Positions 1-11,162 of a stretch of 64,000 bases of DNA are shown one piece after another. The position numbers were made by a program, and so were the translations under genes. The DNA comes from Stichopus chloronotus. Its lineage: Eukaryota; Echinodermata; Holothuroidea; Aspidochirotida; Stichopodidae. The notes under the pieces were generated by a model, which saw nothing but the letters and a program-made list of their open reading frames with translations, was not told the DNA's origin and searched no databases. The DNA is taken from NCBI GenBank assembly GCA_021234535.1, contig CM037842.1:12274010-12338009 (forward strand). The letters are read 5' to 3'. The stretch's first letter is position 1. Each line of letters starts with the position of its first letter.

Positions 1-87
1 TCGTCAAAGAGTTCGCAGATATCGCATATATGGATGATGAAGACGTTCTACTTCCGCCCTGACACTTGACCGCACCGATGAGATCAA
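1..87 (-). CDS. Exon (partial) of the minus-strand YWTD/EGF-like gene
   Basis: Read on the minus strand, a T-rich tract ending in cag at 90-88 forms a strong 3' splice site, and the sequence from 87 to 1 stays open. The preceding exon (802-990) ends with one spare base, C, and this exon supplies TT, giving Leu in phase. The translation contains DLIGAVKCQGG and SSIYAISANSLT; the IYAIS element would suit the start of another propeller blade, but this is too short to classify. The exon runs off the window edge. Seen: acceptor, open frame, phase match. Inferred: membership of the same gene. Confidence 0.55.
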
Positions 88-801
88 CTGAAAAAAAAAA
101 AAAAACAAATACACAAACATCGATACATAGTTTGCACACATTTTATGTGGAAGTCCACAGGAGTATTGGAAACACGTTTAAGTTTACATGTATATTGTAA
201 AGATCAACAAATGACAAGTTCCGGTGAAAACAATCTGAAGCCTTAGATTGTGCTTTGAATAAAGCAAAATGAAAGGGGATATATAGTAGCTGGTCCAATC
301 GTTGAAACTACAGGTAATGTTAATTTATTTACAAAAAGTAACCACTTTAATGGTGTAATGAGTTCTTCCAAATATTACTTTAAATTCCCGGAGTTGTCGT
401 ATAGCGTACTGTGCCACATGTTTGAAACCTATGACGTAGCACAAAGTACCAGTAATACCACGTGACCTGTGGATGTAGGATCCAGGTTATCTGGCATCAA
501 CATGGGGACTTAGGAGTCAGTGACAAACGACATTCATAAAAAACTCCGTATTTACTGCGACTTTTATCTCTTATAATACTATAGGTTGTCTTCTTCTTTG
601 AAATTAAAACTGTATTTGAAGTGTCAAGACCATTTGGGTGGCTGTACAATGGTTTTCCTGAAGGAAAAAGAAATACGTGTATGATGGATTGCACGGCAAT
701 TCTCACCATCTGCTGAGTTGGGACTAGTACTTTAAAAAAGATGATGGAGTGCAAACGTGGGCAAGCTGTTCTTTCATGGTAGTGGCGACATGTGTACTTA
801 C
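88..801 (-). other. Intron between exons 802-990 and 1-87
   Basis: The donor is gtaagt reading down from 801 and the acceptor is the T-rich tract plus cag at 90-88. I see no repeat or gene inside it. The minus-strand open frame that continues below 802 is read-through from the exon. Confidence 0.5.
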
Positions 802-990
802 GAGGACAGTCAGTACTGACAGATGGCAGCGAATCCGATGCGACACACCTATCCATATCAAATGTGTCTTCGTTTGAACAAAAGCAAGTGAAGTCCTCGG
901 CTGCGGGACCGTCGGATGGGACGCAAAGTCCACTGCAGCAACTCTGGTAATTTGAAACTCCAAAGCAAGGGCAGATAGTCCCAACTGGAC
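802..990 (-). CDS. Exon: cysteine-rich EGF-like module of the minus-strand gene
   Basis: This 189-nt exon lies between an acceptor (ctactgcag before 990) and a donor (gtaagt from 801). It joins the 1572-1904 exon in phase, T plus GT giving Cys. The joined reading has about ten cysteines in 60 residues: PVGTICPCFGV, then YQSCCSGLCVPSDG, then FTCFCSNEDTFDMDRC. The spacing C-x3-C ... FTCxC-x9-C resembles the EGF-like modules that follow YWTD propellers in LDL-receptor-related proteins (family knowledge). It would be extracellular and disulfide bonded. No calcium-binding EGF signature is evident. Next exon 1-87 follows in phase. Confidence 0.8.
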
Positions 991-1571
991 CTGCAGTAGT
1001 TTAATATTGCATATTCTAATATGACAAATATTACAGAGAGATGGAGAGAGCATATCGAGGAAGGAGGAATCTTATTAATACAGTACACTGAGTTGGAACA
1101 CATAATCTATATTCAATGTTACGGTCAAGCTACAATGAGACCAATCAACATTGTTTCTACTGCTACTATCATATCGCAAGGTTGAACACGTGATTCAATT
1201 TGAAAGTCCAACTACACAATTTATCCCACTTTTGTGCTACATAATATTTTGTAATACTTGGACTCGTGGAAAGCCGTTTTTTTAACTAATTTTTACAGCC
1301 GAATTTCTACAGTAAGATATAGCTGTGGAATTAAAACTGCCAGTCGTTAAAACAATAGTCACTTAGAATCTCTCAAAATGTCACTGGACTTTTCCTTAAA
1401 ATACAACCATGGCCTCTCACCACCCCCCCCCCCCCGTCAACCCTCTTCATCTTGCTACAACTGCATTGAGTTCAAATGTGACATAGGAACTCAAAATTGA
1501 GATAATATTAATTACTATAACTAAGCTACTAATAAAGTAAAAATCCTAGCTTGAATTGAGTCACTACTCAC
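991..1571 (-). other. Intron, with a poly(C) tract
   Basis: This intron lies between exons 1572-1904 and 802-990. Its only notable content is a run of 13 C at 1423-1435. No other structure is seen. Confidence 0.6.
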
Positions 1572-1904
1572 ATCCTTGAGAACAATCTCGTGGATCCAAA
1601 CAGAGTAAAACATCGTCCAAAGCAGTGTTAAATGGTGGTTGTGAAATTTCATTTGTAGTAGAACTGTCAGTAGAGAATGTCAAGGCATATCCTGGAAGTG
1701 CGCCACCAGTCCATGCCGTCAGCAAGTTAGGCTGGTTGGGAGGATTCATAGCTGTGGCCAGAGATACGTCGCTAACAGTTTCGCCTGCTCGTGTTACCCA
1801 GACAGTCAAGTCAGCTGTTAAACCAAATGCAGCACCGCCTTCGAAGGTCGTGTAATCCCATACGTATACCGTGTCCCCCACTCCGAACGCCATATGATCA
1901 TTCA
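1572..1904 (-). CDS. Exon: propeller-like segment leading into the EGF module
   Basis: This 333-nt exon has an acceptor (cacttag before 1904) and a donor (gtgagt from 1571). The phase is 2 bases in and 1 base out, matching both neighbours. It opens with MAFGVGDTVYVWDY, a beta-strand pattern closing the blade begun in exon 7519-7649. It continues through TADLTVWVTRAGETVSDV and ends LCLDPRDCSQG just before the cysteine-rich exon. There are 110 complete codons without a stop. Family knowledge: YWTD propellers are followed directly by an EGF-like module, the order seen here. The middle of the exon lacks obvious YWTD motifs, so the propeller label is tentative. The larger frame that includes upstream codons to 2007 is intron read-through. 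Confidence 0.8.
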
Positions 1905-2636
1905 CTAAGTGACATGAAATAAAGACTAAAAGGGAAAACCTAACAGGACCAGACGGCAACCATTCTTCAATGTGATATCTTGTAACGGCTATGAAGTCCC
2001 ATTCCATAAATACAGAGTAAAAAGTTTACCTAAAAGTAAAAGTTAGTAGCGCACCATTCACAGCAGGCCGCTAGTTACGTCAGCTTCCTAAACAAGGGGA
2101 AGGGGGTAGAAATAAGGGTGTGCTAACCGGCTCATGTTACAATGATGATGATAATGCCCAACACACATATTTTAAATTGCGTACTACGTTTCCTTACAAC
2201 CAAGTCATAATACAAATGTTTGTTCGGTATCCGTATGGACTCTGTCAAGATGCATTGTGTTTGTACGTCAGCGGCATCAAGTTGCTGCAAAGCAACTGCT
2301 TTTTGATGTAATAATGTTTGAGATGTTCATCAACAATGTTGCTCTCAATATACTGCGCTCACCGTCGTGCATACCCTGCACACCCTGAGTCTTAACTAGA
2401 AACGTCACAACAGACTGTCACAGGCCCATAGGAAACATTCGCAAGTTTTAGTAGTTTAACACCTTTTATCTTCCTAAAGTCTGTCCTGATTGCTTGATGC
2501 ACGTGACCTAACTAAGAACACGTGCAGTATGACGTAGGCAGTTACTGCGAACGTAGTCTGCACCTGGGTCAATCCGGCGCTAGTCGTTACTGCGCCTTAT
2601 TGCAACCAGCCTGCTGCCAACAAGTCGCAACGCGTT

Positions 2637-3665
2637 TTCTATGAAACGCCAAAAGGGAAAAACGAATCTGTAGTGCCGGTTTGATCTTAAGTAGTCGCGG
2701 CTTAATATTTAGTAGTACCGGCGTAAAATGTAGTGATGTGAAATGTATAACTAAGTAGTAGCCATGCAAAACGAAGCAGCAGCGATGTAAACCGAAATAG
2801 TAGCCGGCTACATGAAGAGGCAGCGGCGTGATTTTAATTGGCGCTCTTCCATAACTTTAGAGGAGTGATCTGGATTTGAAATATGTAAGCTATGTATGTT
2901 TTGGCGGTGACATATGTTTTTTGTCCGTGAAAGGTCGTTTGCCGATTGTGCTAGCAATTTTAAGAACAAAAATATCTTATCTCATTTGATCTCAAATTTG
3001 AATGTTTGTACGAAAAACTTGTCCTAAAAGTTAAAGGCTTAATCAAAATATCATGTAGACTCAATACCCCCCCCCCCCCCCGACACACACACACACACAA
3101 ATGACGAATCTATCATCATGCAATGAATCTAAACTTACCTCCTTGCTATCTTGGACACATCCCACCTCCTGCAATAGTTCTTCTATTTTTCTTCTTTTTA
3201 CCTTAGTTCGTTCCTCAAACACCCCTTACGTAACTGAAACATTGAGACGTACCTGCCACCTACATGCTGGGCTCCCAGTCCCATACACGTACAGTGTACA
3301 TGAGCTAACCAGAATCTTTTTCCACAAACATGGGCAGAACACAAACACTGCAGGCCACGCCCAACAAACCCGAGTATCTGAAGAGCGTCAACTTCTATTT
3401 CATTTTACCCCCCCCCCCCCCACTACTTCATTTTACATCGCTACTACTTCATTTTACATTAATTCCTACTACTGCATATTGCATCATACTGAGCAACTGT
3501 TTCGTTTTAAATTGCTACTACTACGTTTTACAAGACTACTACTTCGTTTTACAAGGCTACTACTTCGTTTTACATGGCTACAGTTTCATTTCAAATCGCT
3601 TCTGCTTAATATTACGCGGCTACTGATTCGTTTTGCACGATTAGCGTTCCATAGTTATCTGTACG
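2637..3665. mobile_element. Foldback-type element with minisatellite arms
   Basis: Two inverted arms bracket about 600 bp. The right arm (3405-3665) is a degenerate tandem array of a roughly 21-22 nt unit, core ctactacttcgttttacang, seen at least six times. The left arm (2637-2830) carries the same unit in reverse complement (agtagtagccatgcaaaacg and similar). The outer ends also pair: ctatgaaacgccaaaaggg at 2640 against the reverse complement of the 3630-3655 region. The interior holds a 15-nt poly(C) followed by (CA)n at 3067-3099 and no transposase. This resembles foldback elements such as the TU class of sea urchins, whose arms are built of short tandem repeats. The exact termini and target duplication were not resolved. 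Confidence 0.6.
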
Positions 3666-3938
3666 ACGCAGGAAAGGCGACCGTCCACTGACTGCAATTA
3701 TTCCAGCAGAGATACTAAACAGGAAGGATCGCTGCTATGTTACGCAGTGATTATCACATGTTTTTTTTTTAACTTCGCTGACAATTTGTATTAACATTTC
3801 ACCCAGACAACTCAAGAAGGACTGAGGTACAAAAATCCTTCAGCAAGTGAAGAGGTGCTGAGGTACCACAAGCAATCCTTCTTCCTTGTATTCTTTGTCT
3901 GTACTAGTGATAAATACTGCAGCCAAACGCAACATTTA

Positions 3939-4110
3939 TGGAAATAAATAATAAGAACAATAATAATAACAATAGTAGTAGTAGCAGTAGTAGTTGTAGT
4001 AACAGTAGTAGTAGAAGTAGTAGTAGTGGCAGTAGTGGTAGTAGTGGCAGTAGTGGTAGTAGTGGTAGTAGTGGTAGTAGTAATAATAATAATAATAATT
4101 ATAATACATA
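3939..4110. repeat. Trinucleotide microsatellite (AAT/AGT/AGC mixture)
   Basis: This is an interrupted array of ataat, agt, ggt and agc triplets. It is open in several frames only because triplets repeat, giving poly-Ser, Thr or Ile reading frames that are not genes. It lies just upstream of the LINE remnant. Confidence 0.9.
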
Positions 4111-4313
4111 TGAACGAGGCTGACATGACGGTGTAAGCGAAGGTGTTGTTTGCTCTCTCAAGGAATTTTATTCTAACCACGTGCAATGTCGATGTCTTAT
4201 GAATTTGGGGTGAAAAAATAGGATTTCATCTACACTTTATTTTTTTGTAAGTTATGAAACGAAGACGAGGACTGGCAGTTAATGGAATTTGAGGCATTAA
4301 AAAAAGACAGGAC

Positions 4314-5059
4314 ATGGCAGAATTACAGAGGCAGAAAGCCTCCACACCCGCCAACGTATCATCACGTGACAGCAACGAATCTAATATGGAATCTACTACC
4401 GACGGACACCTAGGCCTTCACTGTGAATCCGGTTCCAGTGAGGAGTTAGCAAGAAAAAAAACTTGAGAAAGTTATCGAAAACGCTTTGAACGATTTTTCT
4501 TCTGACTTAAGAAATTTGAAAAGTGAACTCAAGAAAGATCTTACAGCTCAGGAACGCGAAATCAATAAATTGGAAAAGGAAAACAAGGAACTTAAAGAAA
4601 GACGTCGGTCTATGGAGGAGAGGATCTCTAAGTGGGAATCAGAACGTCGCGATCAATTTGCCAGGATTAATAAGCAAGAGAGGTTTTCTAGACGAAATAA
4701 TTTACGTATAGTTGGGCACGTGACTGCACTGACATCGTCAAGTCAGTTTTTCGTGACATTGGCCTGGACGATTGCCATATTGAAAGAGGCCCACAGGGGT
4801 GGTAAAACCGTGGAGGGTCGGAGTCAACATTTACTGGTCAAAGTAAATGTCATCAAGACAAACTGTTCTTTATTGAAACACGCTAGATCTACATCGGGAG
4901 CTATACCTTCTCACTGATGACCTTACTCGGACAGACTTGATGGAGAAGAAATGGAAAAACGAAGTTACTGAGTTATATCGTACTGGTACTAAACTACGTT
5001 CTTCCGGAGGGGTCTGGAGACACCCTGATGGCCGCCCGTACAAATTTGTCGACGAATAA
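4314..5059 (+). pseudogene. LINE ORF1 remnant (coiled coil plus nucleic-acid-binding tail)
   Basis: The start at 4314 reads MAELQRQKASTPANV. The frame breaks in a run of eight A at about 4455 and continues with a charged coiled coil (LKSELKKDLTAQEREINKLE) ending QERFSRRNNLRIVG, a hallmark block of L1-type ORF1. After a further frameshift near 4715, pieces in different frames read RAHRGGKTVEGRSQHLLVK, then DDLTRTDLMEKK and LRSSGGVWRHPDGRPYKF, the usual end of this ORF1. The stop is at 5057-5059. At least three frameshifts make it non-functional. Confidence 0.8.
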
Positions 5060-5504
5060 CTCATTTCATGCGTTCATTCATCCCTTTTTTACTTCTGGAG
5101 CGATTATTAGGGCTTTTGTTTCATTGTGCAGTGCAAATACTTGTTCTGACTTTCTTCATGTCTTATGTTTCAGTATTTCTCAATCTTCGCTCCTTGTATT
5201 AAGTAAGTGTTTGTTACTCAACAAACCGTTTTATTATAGTGGACGTATTTGCTTTTGCTTGGACTGTGACAAGATGTGTTTGTTGAATGTAGGAGTAAGT
5301 TGTTGGTGCACCGTACAGATTATATCTTTTTCATGGAGCCGGTGCAACATCGCTATGCAGTTTCTCTTCTTTACGACATCAAGGATGGATGCCGGTTTTT
5401 TTTTTCTGATTATTTTGACGGTGTCTCGAGCAGTCGTTCTTTGCATTCCTTTTGTCTTGTTATTTCTCGTTCAAATAGCCGGAGCAATCTTCTTCTTCAC
5501 ATTA

Positions 5505-5701
5505 ATTATATGTAAAATTTATGGAGTTCTTATTTGACATAATTTACGTAAACAGTATATGTAAATTCTACATTATTTTGGTAAATTTTACTACATTTTA
5601 GTAAAATTGTTATATACACAATGTAAGACTTACATTAACTGTGCGTAAAATTTTACCTAAAAGTTATGGAGTTCTTATTTTACCGTTACGCTTTGTGAGT
5701 G
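5505..5701. mobile_element. MITE copy 1 (left end lost), inside the LINE
   Basis: This stretch is shared with 19147-19377. The common core includes ttttactacattttagtaaa, aatgtaagact and, at the right end, atggagttcttat followed by ttgtgagtg. The right terminus tgagtg ends exactly at 5701, and LINE reverse transcriptase codons resume at once (GCPISPNLF from 5704). The left terminus cactca of the other copy is missing here, so this copy is truncated or rearranged on the left. It has no coding capacity. Confidence 0.65.
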
Positions 5702-7165
5702 AAGGATGCCCCATTAGCCCTAACCTATTTATTTCATGTGCGTAAGTGCTTGCATTAAAAATTATAAAAAATAACGTTATGAGGGGGATTAATATTGAGA
5801 ATCATGAAATCAAACTTTTAATGTATGCCGATGATACATTTTTTTTTTCGTGATGGTGGCATAGAGTCGGTACATGAAGCAATTAAAATCTTGCAAAACT
5901 TTCAGACTTCTGCAAGGCTTAGGACTAAATTAGAAAAATCGGTGCTTTTTCCCCTCGGTCCCTTTATTTCCAACATCCCCTTTCATATACAATTTTCTTA
6001 TATTAAAATTCTTCATGGCCCTGTTAAGACCCTGGGCTTTACGTTTACTCATAACGGCAACGATCTTTTTCGACTCAACTATCAGCCAAAACTTTCCAAA
6101 CTGAAAAGTTTGCTTCGACTATGGTCTACAAGAGATCTAACTCCTATAGGGGCAGAAATGTAATAATCAAAACCTTTGGTTTGTCCCAACTGGTGTATCT
6201 TTTTTTTCGTTCTTCCAAATCCACCGACTCACTTTATTAAGGATCTTCAATTTTTTTTTTTTTTTTACTTCATTTGGGCAGGGATCTCTAATAAAGTTAA
6301 ACGGGGTGGAAGTGGGCTTAAAAGTGACTAATGTTGATATTTCTATTAATTGTTCGAAGTGCACATGGCTAAGTCGTTACTGCGAAGGTTCGGTACGCCC
6401 TTTGGAAGTTATTTTTTGAGATTGGCCTTCAAAGATGTGGTAGAAAACTGCTCTTTCACTGTAATTTTGGCAAACATGGTACGATTCAGATCACTTTTGT
6501 TAGGCAAGTGACATTTGCTTGGGGCAGTTTTTCATATTGCCCTCCTGTGAGTAATTTTGGAAATCAAATTTTATGTAGTAATTCCCATATCCGTATTGAC
6601 AATCAAAAGTGCGTTTTACCCTTTTATGGGTAAAAGTAATGTAAATGTATGTCAGTGATCTCTTTAACAATGATGGTATCCCTCTCTCCTTTGTGAATTT
6701 CAAAGAAAAATGTCACGTCTCGAAGTTCCCATTCACAGTTTATAGTGGATTCATACATAGCATTCCTACTGTTTGGAGACAAAGAAGATGCTGGATTTGT
6801 GACACTGTTCATGAAAATCTGCTCTTTTTTTCGAAAAAAAAAAAACAGCAGGCATCGTCTATTTCCCAATTTCTGTATAATAGTTACCTTAAGACCTTCA
6901 CACAGCGACCTAGAACTGGTAAGAAATTTGATAATTCCTTTAGCAATTACACTGATAGGGACTGGAATATTATTTACTCCATGCCTTGACGAACAACACA
7001 TGAAGTTAAAATTTCCCATTTTCAATTTAAAGTTTTACGTAGACTCATTTCTACAAACAGACTCCTTTTAAAGATGGGCAGGATTAATTCTCCCATGTGT
7101 GATTTTGGTCAAATTCATGAGGAGACACTGGAACATTTCTTTTAGGGATGTACTCATACCTCAAC
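5702..7165 (+). pseudogene. LINE ORF2 remnant (reverse transcriptase part and C-terminus)
   Basis: It begins mid-domain with GCPISPNLFISCA (the SPxLF motif of the reverse transcriptase) and then RGINIENHEIKLLMYADDTFF with the catalytic YADD at about 5820-5840. A fairly intact stretch runs to 6163 (KTLGFTFTHNGNDLF). Later fragments in shifting frames read LPNPPTHFIKDLQ, FIWAGISNKVK, GIPLSFVNFKEK and CDFGQIHEETLEHFF, the known order of the L1 ORF2 C-terminus. Upstream endonuclease and fingers segments are missing. Multiple stops and frameshifts. Confidence 0.8.
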
Positions 7166-7205
7166 CTTTATTTTGGATATCGAGAATAAATTCTTAAAGG
7201 GAAAT

Positions 7206-7405
7206 AAGGTGTTTGTTAATAGTAATAACAATAATAATAACAATAATAATCATAATCATAATGATGATAATGATGATGATGATGGTGATGATGATGATGA
7301 TTATGATGATGATGATGATGATAATGATAATAATAGTAATAAGAGGAAGAAGAAGAAGAATAATAACACGAATAATAACACGAATAATAACACTAATAAT
7401 AAATA
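7206..7405 (+). repeat. Trinucleotide microsatellite at the LINE 3' end
   Basis: This is an interrupted aat/gat/aac array immediately following the LINE. It is open in three frames because of the triplet periodicity (Asn/Asp, Ile/Met), not coding. It may derive from the LINE tail. Confidence 0.85.
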
Positions 7406-7518
7406 TATAATGATGCTCTACAGAAGACAAAATAGTATGCATTTCAGTATGGCATTTACTTTTTAATTCAAAACATTTCTTTAAGCTTCCATTTAACAAA
7501 AGTGTGTGAGTTACCTAC

Positions 7519-7649
7519 CACAGTTTACATCAAATGCTTGAACAGACATGGTTTCGTAATTTACCATTTGTATAGGTGCCCCGCTGTCCTCTCCGTCCAT
7601 TGGCAGGCGGTACAGTCCAACACGATCTATTGAATAAAAGATGACGTAG
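7519..7649 (-). CDS. Exon: YWTD-like propeller blade
   Basis: This 131-nt exon lies between a good acceptor (ttctccccag before 7649) and a donor (gtaggt from 7518). The phase is 1 base in and 1 base out. With the previous exon it reads DNYVIFYSIDRVGLYRLPMD and then MSVQAFDVNC. The pattern hydrophobic-Y-S-I-D-x-x-x-L-Y-R-x-x-M-D-G matches the LDL-receptor class B repeat (YWTD ... I-x-R-x-x-x-D-G). This is the clearest blade in the gene. It joins the 1572-1904 exon in phase (G plus TG giving Val). Confidence 0.8.
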
Positions 7650-9789
7650 CTGGGGAGAAAGAATCCAAAACATTTGTAATAGTATATATTAACACACAAA
7701 AGGTATCCCCCTTTCAAAGTTAACCCAAAAGCCAAGAATTACTTCATGTATGAAATAATCCTAACAATACCAAACTTTATAAGCGACTTTGAGTGAAGTT
7801 TTCCTTAGATTTAAGGCAGGACGTAATGATGGGTGGAAAACCAGACTGAGGCTGTTTTTAAGCATATTATACTCGTCTAGGAGAAGCTGCACATTTAGAA
7901 AATGTCGCATTAGTTTGTTTTTTTTTTTATTTCTATCTAAACGTGTCTCGAAATCTAAGGCGCATGGATAATATTTGTTTCTGAGACGTTAACCCAGAGG
8001 AATTCCATGTCGTGTTTCAAGGACGGAAGACATTCAACATGTTGGGGTTGGGACATTTTGCGCAATTAACACATAAACTACACAAAACAAAAGATGAATT
8101 ACATGATTGTAAAATATATTTTTTTCGAATCAGGATCCCTTAAAGAACTCTGAATTGTTTTACTCTCAGTAACGTCACTGAAGGCCCAAGTCCGTAGCCA
8201 TGGACTAAGCAATGGGGGGGGAGGGGACTTCCCCTCCCCTCGTGAGTGCCTACCCCTACTCTCTCGAGTGGAAAAGCGATAGAAAATAAAATTTACTGAC
8301 ATCAAACGTGGGGAGGGGCCTGGAATGATTTACAGACGATTATCCTGCAAAAATGATGACAAACTTTAAAGTGAACGCGTTTTGTTTTCAGTAACTGTTT
8401 TCTGTTAAATTCCAAAACGTCTTGCTATCATCTTTACTCCCAACGATGATGGTACTTGTCATGTTGTGCCAAGTGTTTGGACGGCCATGTTCACTCTCTA
8501 GTGCCTTTCCTTAGCAACCGCCCTGTGGTTTTGGCAAAAGGGAAAGGGCGCCATCAAATAAATTATCCCGTAACAATTTTTCTAGTGCTCCGCTCAGACA
8601 GTCCACAATTCTAGGTAGTATATAAGTGACGTTAGGCGCCACTTGAGCTCCCACACAATGCAGGAAAAATCCACCACCTAGCTCCCAGAGCACCGGACCT
8701 TCATCTCGGCACTTCGTTCCTGGTGAGCTTTTATGAAGAATATACAGTGGTGCGTTCGACGGGTGGGGGCATCCGCTACATGCCCACCTCGCTGATCCCG
8801 ATTCTTCTTTTTTCTTTTTTAAGGCAATAGTGACGTGGTGTCACAATGCAAGGTTTAACGTAGACTGCGTACTTTCTTTTACTATATGTGACGTTGACTG
8901 TATGAACACTTGTGCAGTCACACGCGGCTGGTAATCAGGTACCTCCTACGTCCGTACAAATTTACAAACGCTGACACAAAACGCTATCGACCTACCTAAT
9001 TGAGTTTTTTTTTTTTTTTCCCCCGTTACTTCAAAATCGCAGACATTTTAGGTATTGACACGATTGTTAGTGCGCAAGCCTGTGTTTAGTTTGAGTACAG
9101 TTTAATGCTATGCCATACCATACCATGCTCTTCAGACCAGCAGGTTGTATATTTCAACTCCCTGATATAACGTCTAAAGAAAAGTGAGGATGCACATTTC
9201 ATTGTCGTATCATCTCAATCCATTTGATATGTGTTATCATTTTTTGATAGATTGGAATTTTTTGTCATCAATTGAGAAAGTCCAGACATGACGTAGCTAT
9301 GTCAAGGTTGTCACTGTAGCTAAGAACCAACTGGAAAGAGCTGTTTCCCGCCATATAGGGAGCTGCAAGCCCAAACTTTTCTGATATGTATAATGCCAAC
9401 GGACGGTGGCGCTCCGCCTAGATAGTTGTGCTGGCACTCTGTCTCCACTCTTCTTTGTTTCGAGAGTCTAGAGAACACCTATAGAACACTCCTCCATATA
9501 GTGATAATGGAAAAGCGACCTTGTTCTGAACCCCGAAAAATGGTCACCTTCGGTCTTAGCCCCCCCCCCCCCCCCGTCCATACAGCGAAAACGTATGGAC
9601 ATGTGTCTCATGGTAATCGTTTTTGATCTTTTTAATTCAAGGAATTATTCAAAAAAATCTCCCAAAGGAAAGGACAGTAGCCCATGACGGCACTCACAGG
9701 ACTCATTAGCCCAACTCATCTCCTTCCTTCCCCCCCCCCCCCCACCATCCGTGGCGCCCTTCTGGCCACGTTACAGGGAGTATACTCAC
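7650..9789 (-). other. Intron between exons 9790-9961 and 7519-7649
   Basis: It contains a near-perfect palindrome at 8218-8239 (ggggagggga, two bases, then tcccctcccc) and poly(C) tracts at 9560-9575 and 9730-9743. Otherwise nothing recognisable. Confidence 0.6.
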
Positions 9790-9961
9790 TTGTCGTCGTT
9801 GCAACAAAGCTTCATGTCTGCAATTGTTTCGTCTAAACTTAAAAGGCATTTAGTTATTTTGATGTCCGAGTCATCTCCCATATTTTGCACATATATCTCA
9901 CCACCAGCAGAGAAGAATGTTCGGTTGCAGCATATCTCGAACGATGTAACCCCTGCGATAT
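9790..9961 (-). CDS. Exon: YWTD-like propeller segment
   Basis: This 172-nt exon has an acceptor (ttttacgtatag before 9961) and a donor (gtgagt from 9789). It is open only in the frame reading TSFEICCNRTFFSAGGEIYV and ending MKLCCNDD. The phase is 2 bases in and 2 out. It joins 13127-13420 directly (A plus AT giving Asn, reading LDTTANIAGVTSFE) and 7519-7649 (AA plus C giving Asn). FEICCNRTFFSAGGEIYV aligns by eye with FDVNCVNDHMAFGVGDTVYV across the 7519/1904 junction, supporting repeated blades. Its 3' splice site lies only 25 bp from the (AT)56 tract. Confidence 0.8.
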
Positions 9962-9983
9962 CTATACGTAAAAGAAAATAGTA

Positions 9984-10104
<121 letters not shown>

Positions 10105-10385
10105 GCACGTTAGAAAACTGATTCATTAAAATCTTCCATGCAATAAGATGTTAAAACTGGTTAGGAGGTAAAAAGGCAATTAGTGAACATACAAACACGA
10201 CGTTTCGAAAAGGTATGCTTTTCTCGTTCACGTATGAAAGCAGACTGAATCTAAGAATACATGCGACCAAATGATTAGAGAAAGGTATAAAAGCTATTAA
10301 GTGTTCAAAAGTCATGGGTGACTTCTTTAACAGTCAGGCCTACCGGAGCAAACGTATTCAAGCGATAAATCCACTTAAGCTCAAC

Positions 10386-11162
10386 TTATTCCCGAACCTT
10401 CTTGGTATTGTTCACTAGCTTTTCAATTCCTATGAGCTCAAAATCCTTACAAGACTGAAAATGTTTACTAAGGGATGTATTGGCTTTACGCATTTCTTGC
10501 CCACGATGTCTAATCCTCAGCTCCCCTCCTGTTTCTCCTACATACTGTTTCATACAATCCAAACCATTAACAAGATGAATCAACCCCACAGTATCACAGG
10601 TGTTATCATGAAATAACTTAAACTTTTGACCAGTAGAGTGACTCTGTACAAAAATGGTTTCCGTTAAAACACTGCACGTAACACATCGTTTAGAATGAGT
10701 CTTGAAACACCCTTTATTTTTCCTGTTGAAACTCTGTGAAAGCTTAGCCTTAACGAGTAGGGACGTTAAATTAGGAGGCTGTCTGCAAATTACAGCAGGG
10801 GGGCGATGAAAATTGTCCTTAAAAGTAGAAGACATTTGCAAAATAGGTAAATGTTTCTTAATAATCTGAGTCAAAGGAGGAGGGCGGGGGTTACGGGTGG
10901 TCACCAGGGGGGCTAAAAAGCGTCTCTGCTTTTTGGTCGCCGAATCCGGATAAAGCAAATCGTTACGAGACACTTTGTTAGCAAGTTCAATTTTTTCCCT
11001 GACCTTGGAGATGGGGTACCCACGTTCGCTAAGGGTGTTATGTAGATTGGTAAGGTTCCTAAACAAGTCTTTTTCTTCGGAACAAATGGATTTAATTCTG
11101 AGACCCTGGCCATAAGCTATATTATCTAAAGTATTCTTATTATGGATTATGGTAGGAGTCAT
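10386..11162 (-). pseudogene. Penelope-like ORF, C-terminal part with GIY-YIG endonuclease
   Basis: This is a frame of 258 codons. It starts within the thumb/connection region (AYGQGLRIKSICSEEKDLF), passes a Cys-rich block (KGCFKTHSKRCVTCSVL) and ends with the GIY-YIG nuclease: GLIHLVNGLDCMKQYVGETG then LRIRHRGQEM. The core YVGET and the Arg of LRxRxxxxE are present; the leading GIY is GLI, as is usual in this family. It is displaced by one frame from the upstream part at 11140-11162, so a single frameshift separates it from the reverse transcriptase. Confidence 0.88.

Larger units (their letters stand above)
4314..7195 (+). mobile_element. Degenerate L1-type LINE retrotransposon
   Basis: This is an ORF1-ORF2 order non-LTR element in antisense orientation to the host gene. 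It has an ORF1 coiled coil with an RRM-like tail, a reverse transcriptase YADD motif, and the C-terminal ORF2 ending with a Cys-containing block (MCDFGQIHEETLEHFF). Many frameshifts and stops mean it is dead. The endonuclease domain and the front of the reverse transcriptase are absent; a MITE occupies the break. The 3' end runs into a trinucleotide tail at 7206-7405, as is common for LINE tails. The assignment rests on motif wording known from L1-clade proteins, not on a search. Confidence 0.8.
1905..7518 (-). other. Intron (5.6 kb) filled with mobile elements
   Basis: This intron of the minus-strand gene lies between exons 7519-7649 and 1572-1904. It holds the foldback element at 2637-3665, trinucleotide repeats at 3939-4110 and 7206-7405, a plus-strand LINE at 4314-7195 and a MITE at 5505-5701, listed separately. 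The remaining stretches (1905-2636, 3666-3938) show nothing recognisable. Confidence 0.6.

Noticed and set aside
7173..7466. Open frames of Asn/Asp, Ile or Met repeats at 7173-7466, 17496-17861 and 3812-4186
   Set aside because: They are produced by trinucleotide microsatellites, which stay open in several frames on both strands; no splice sites or non-repeat coding.
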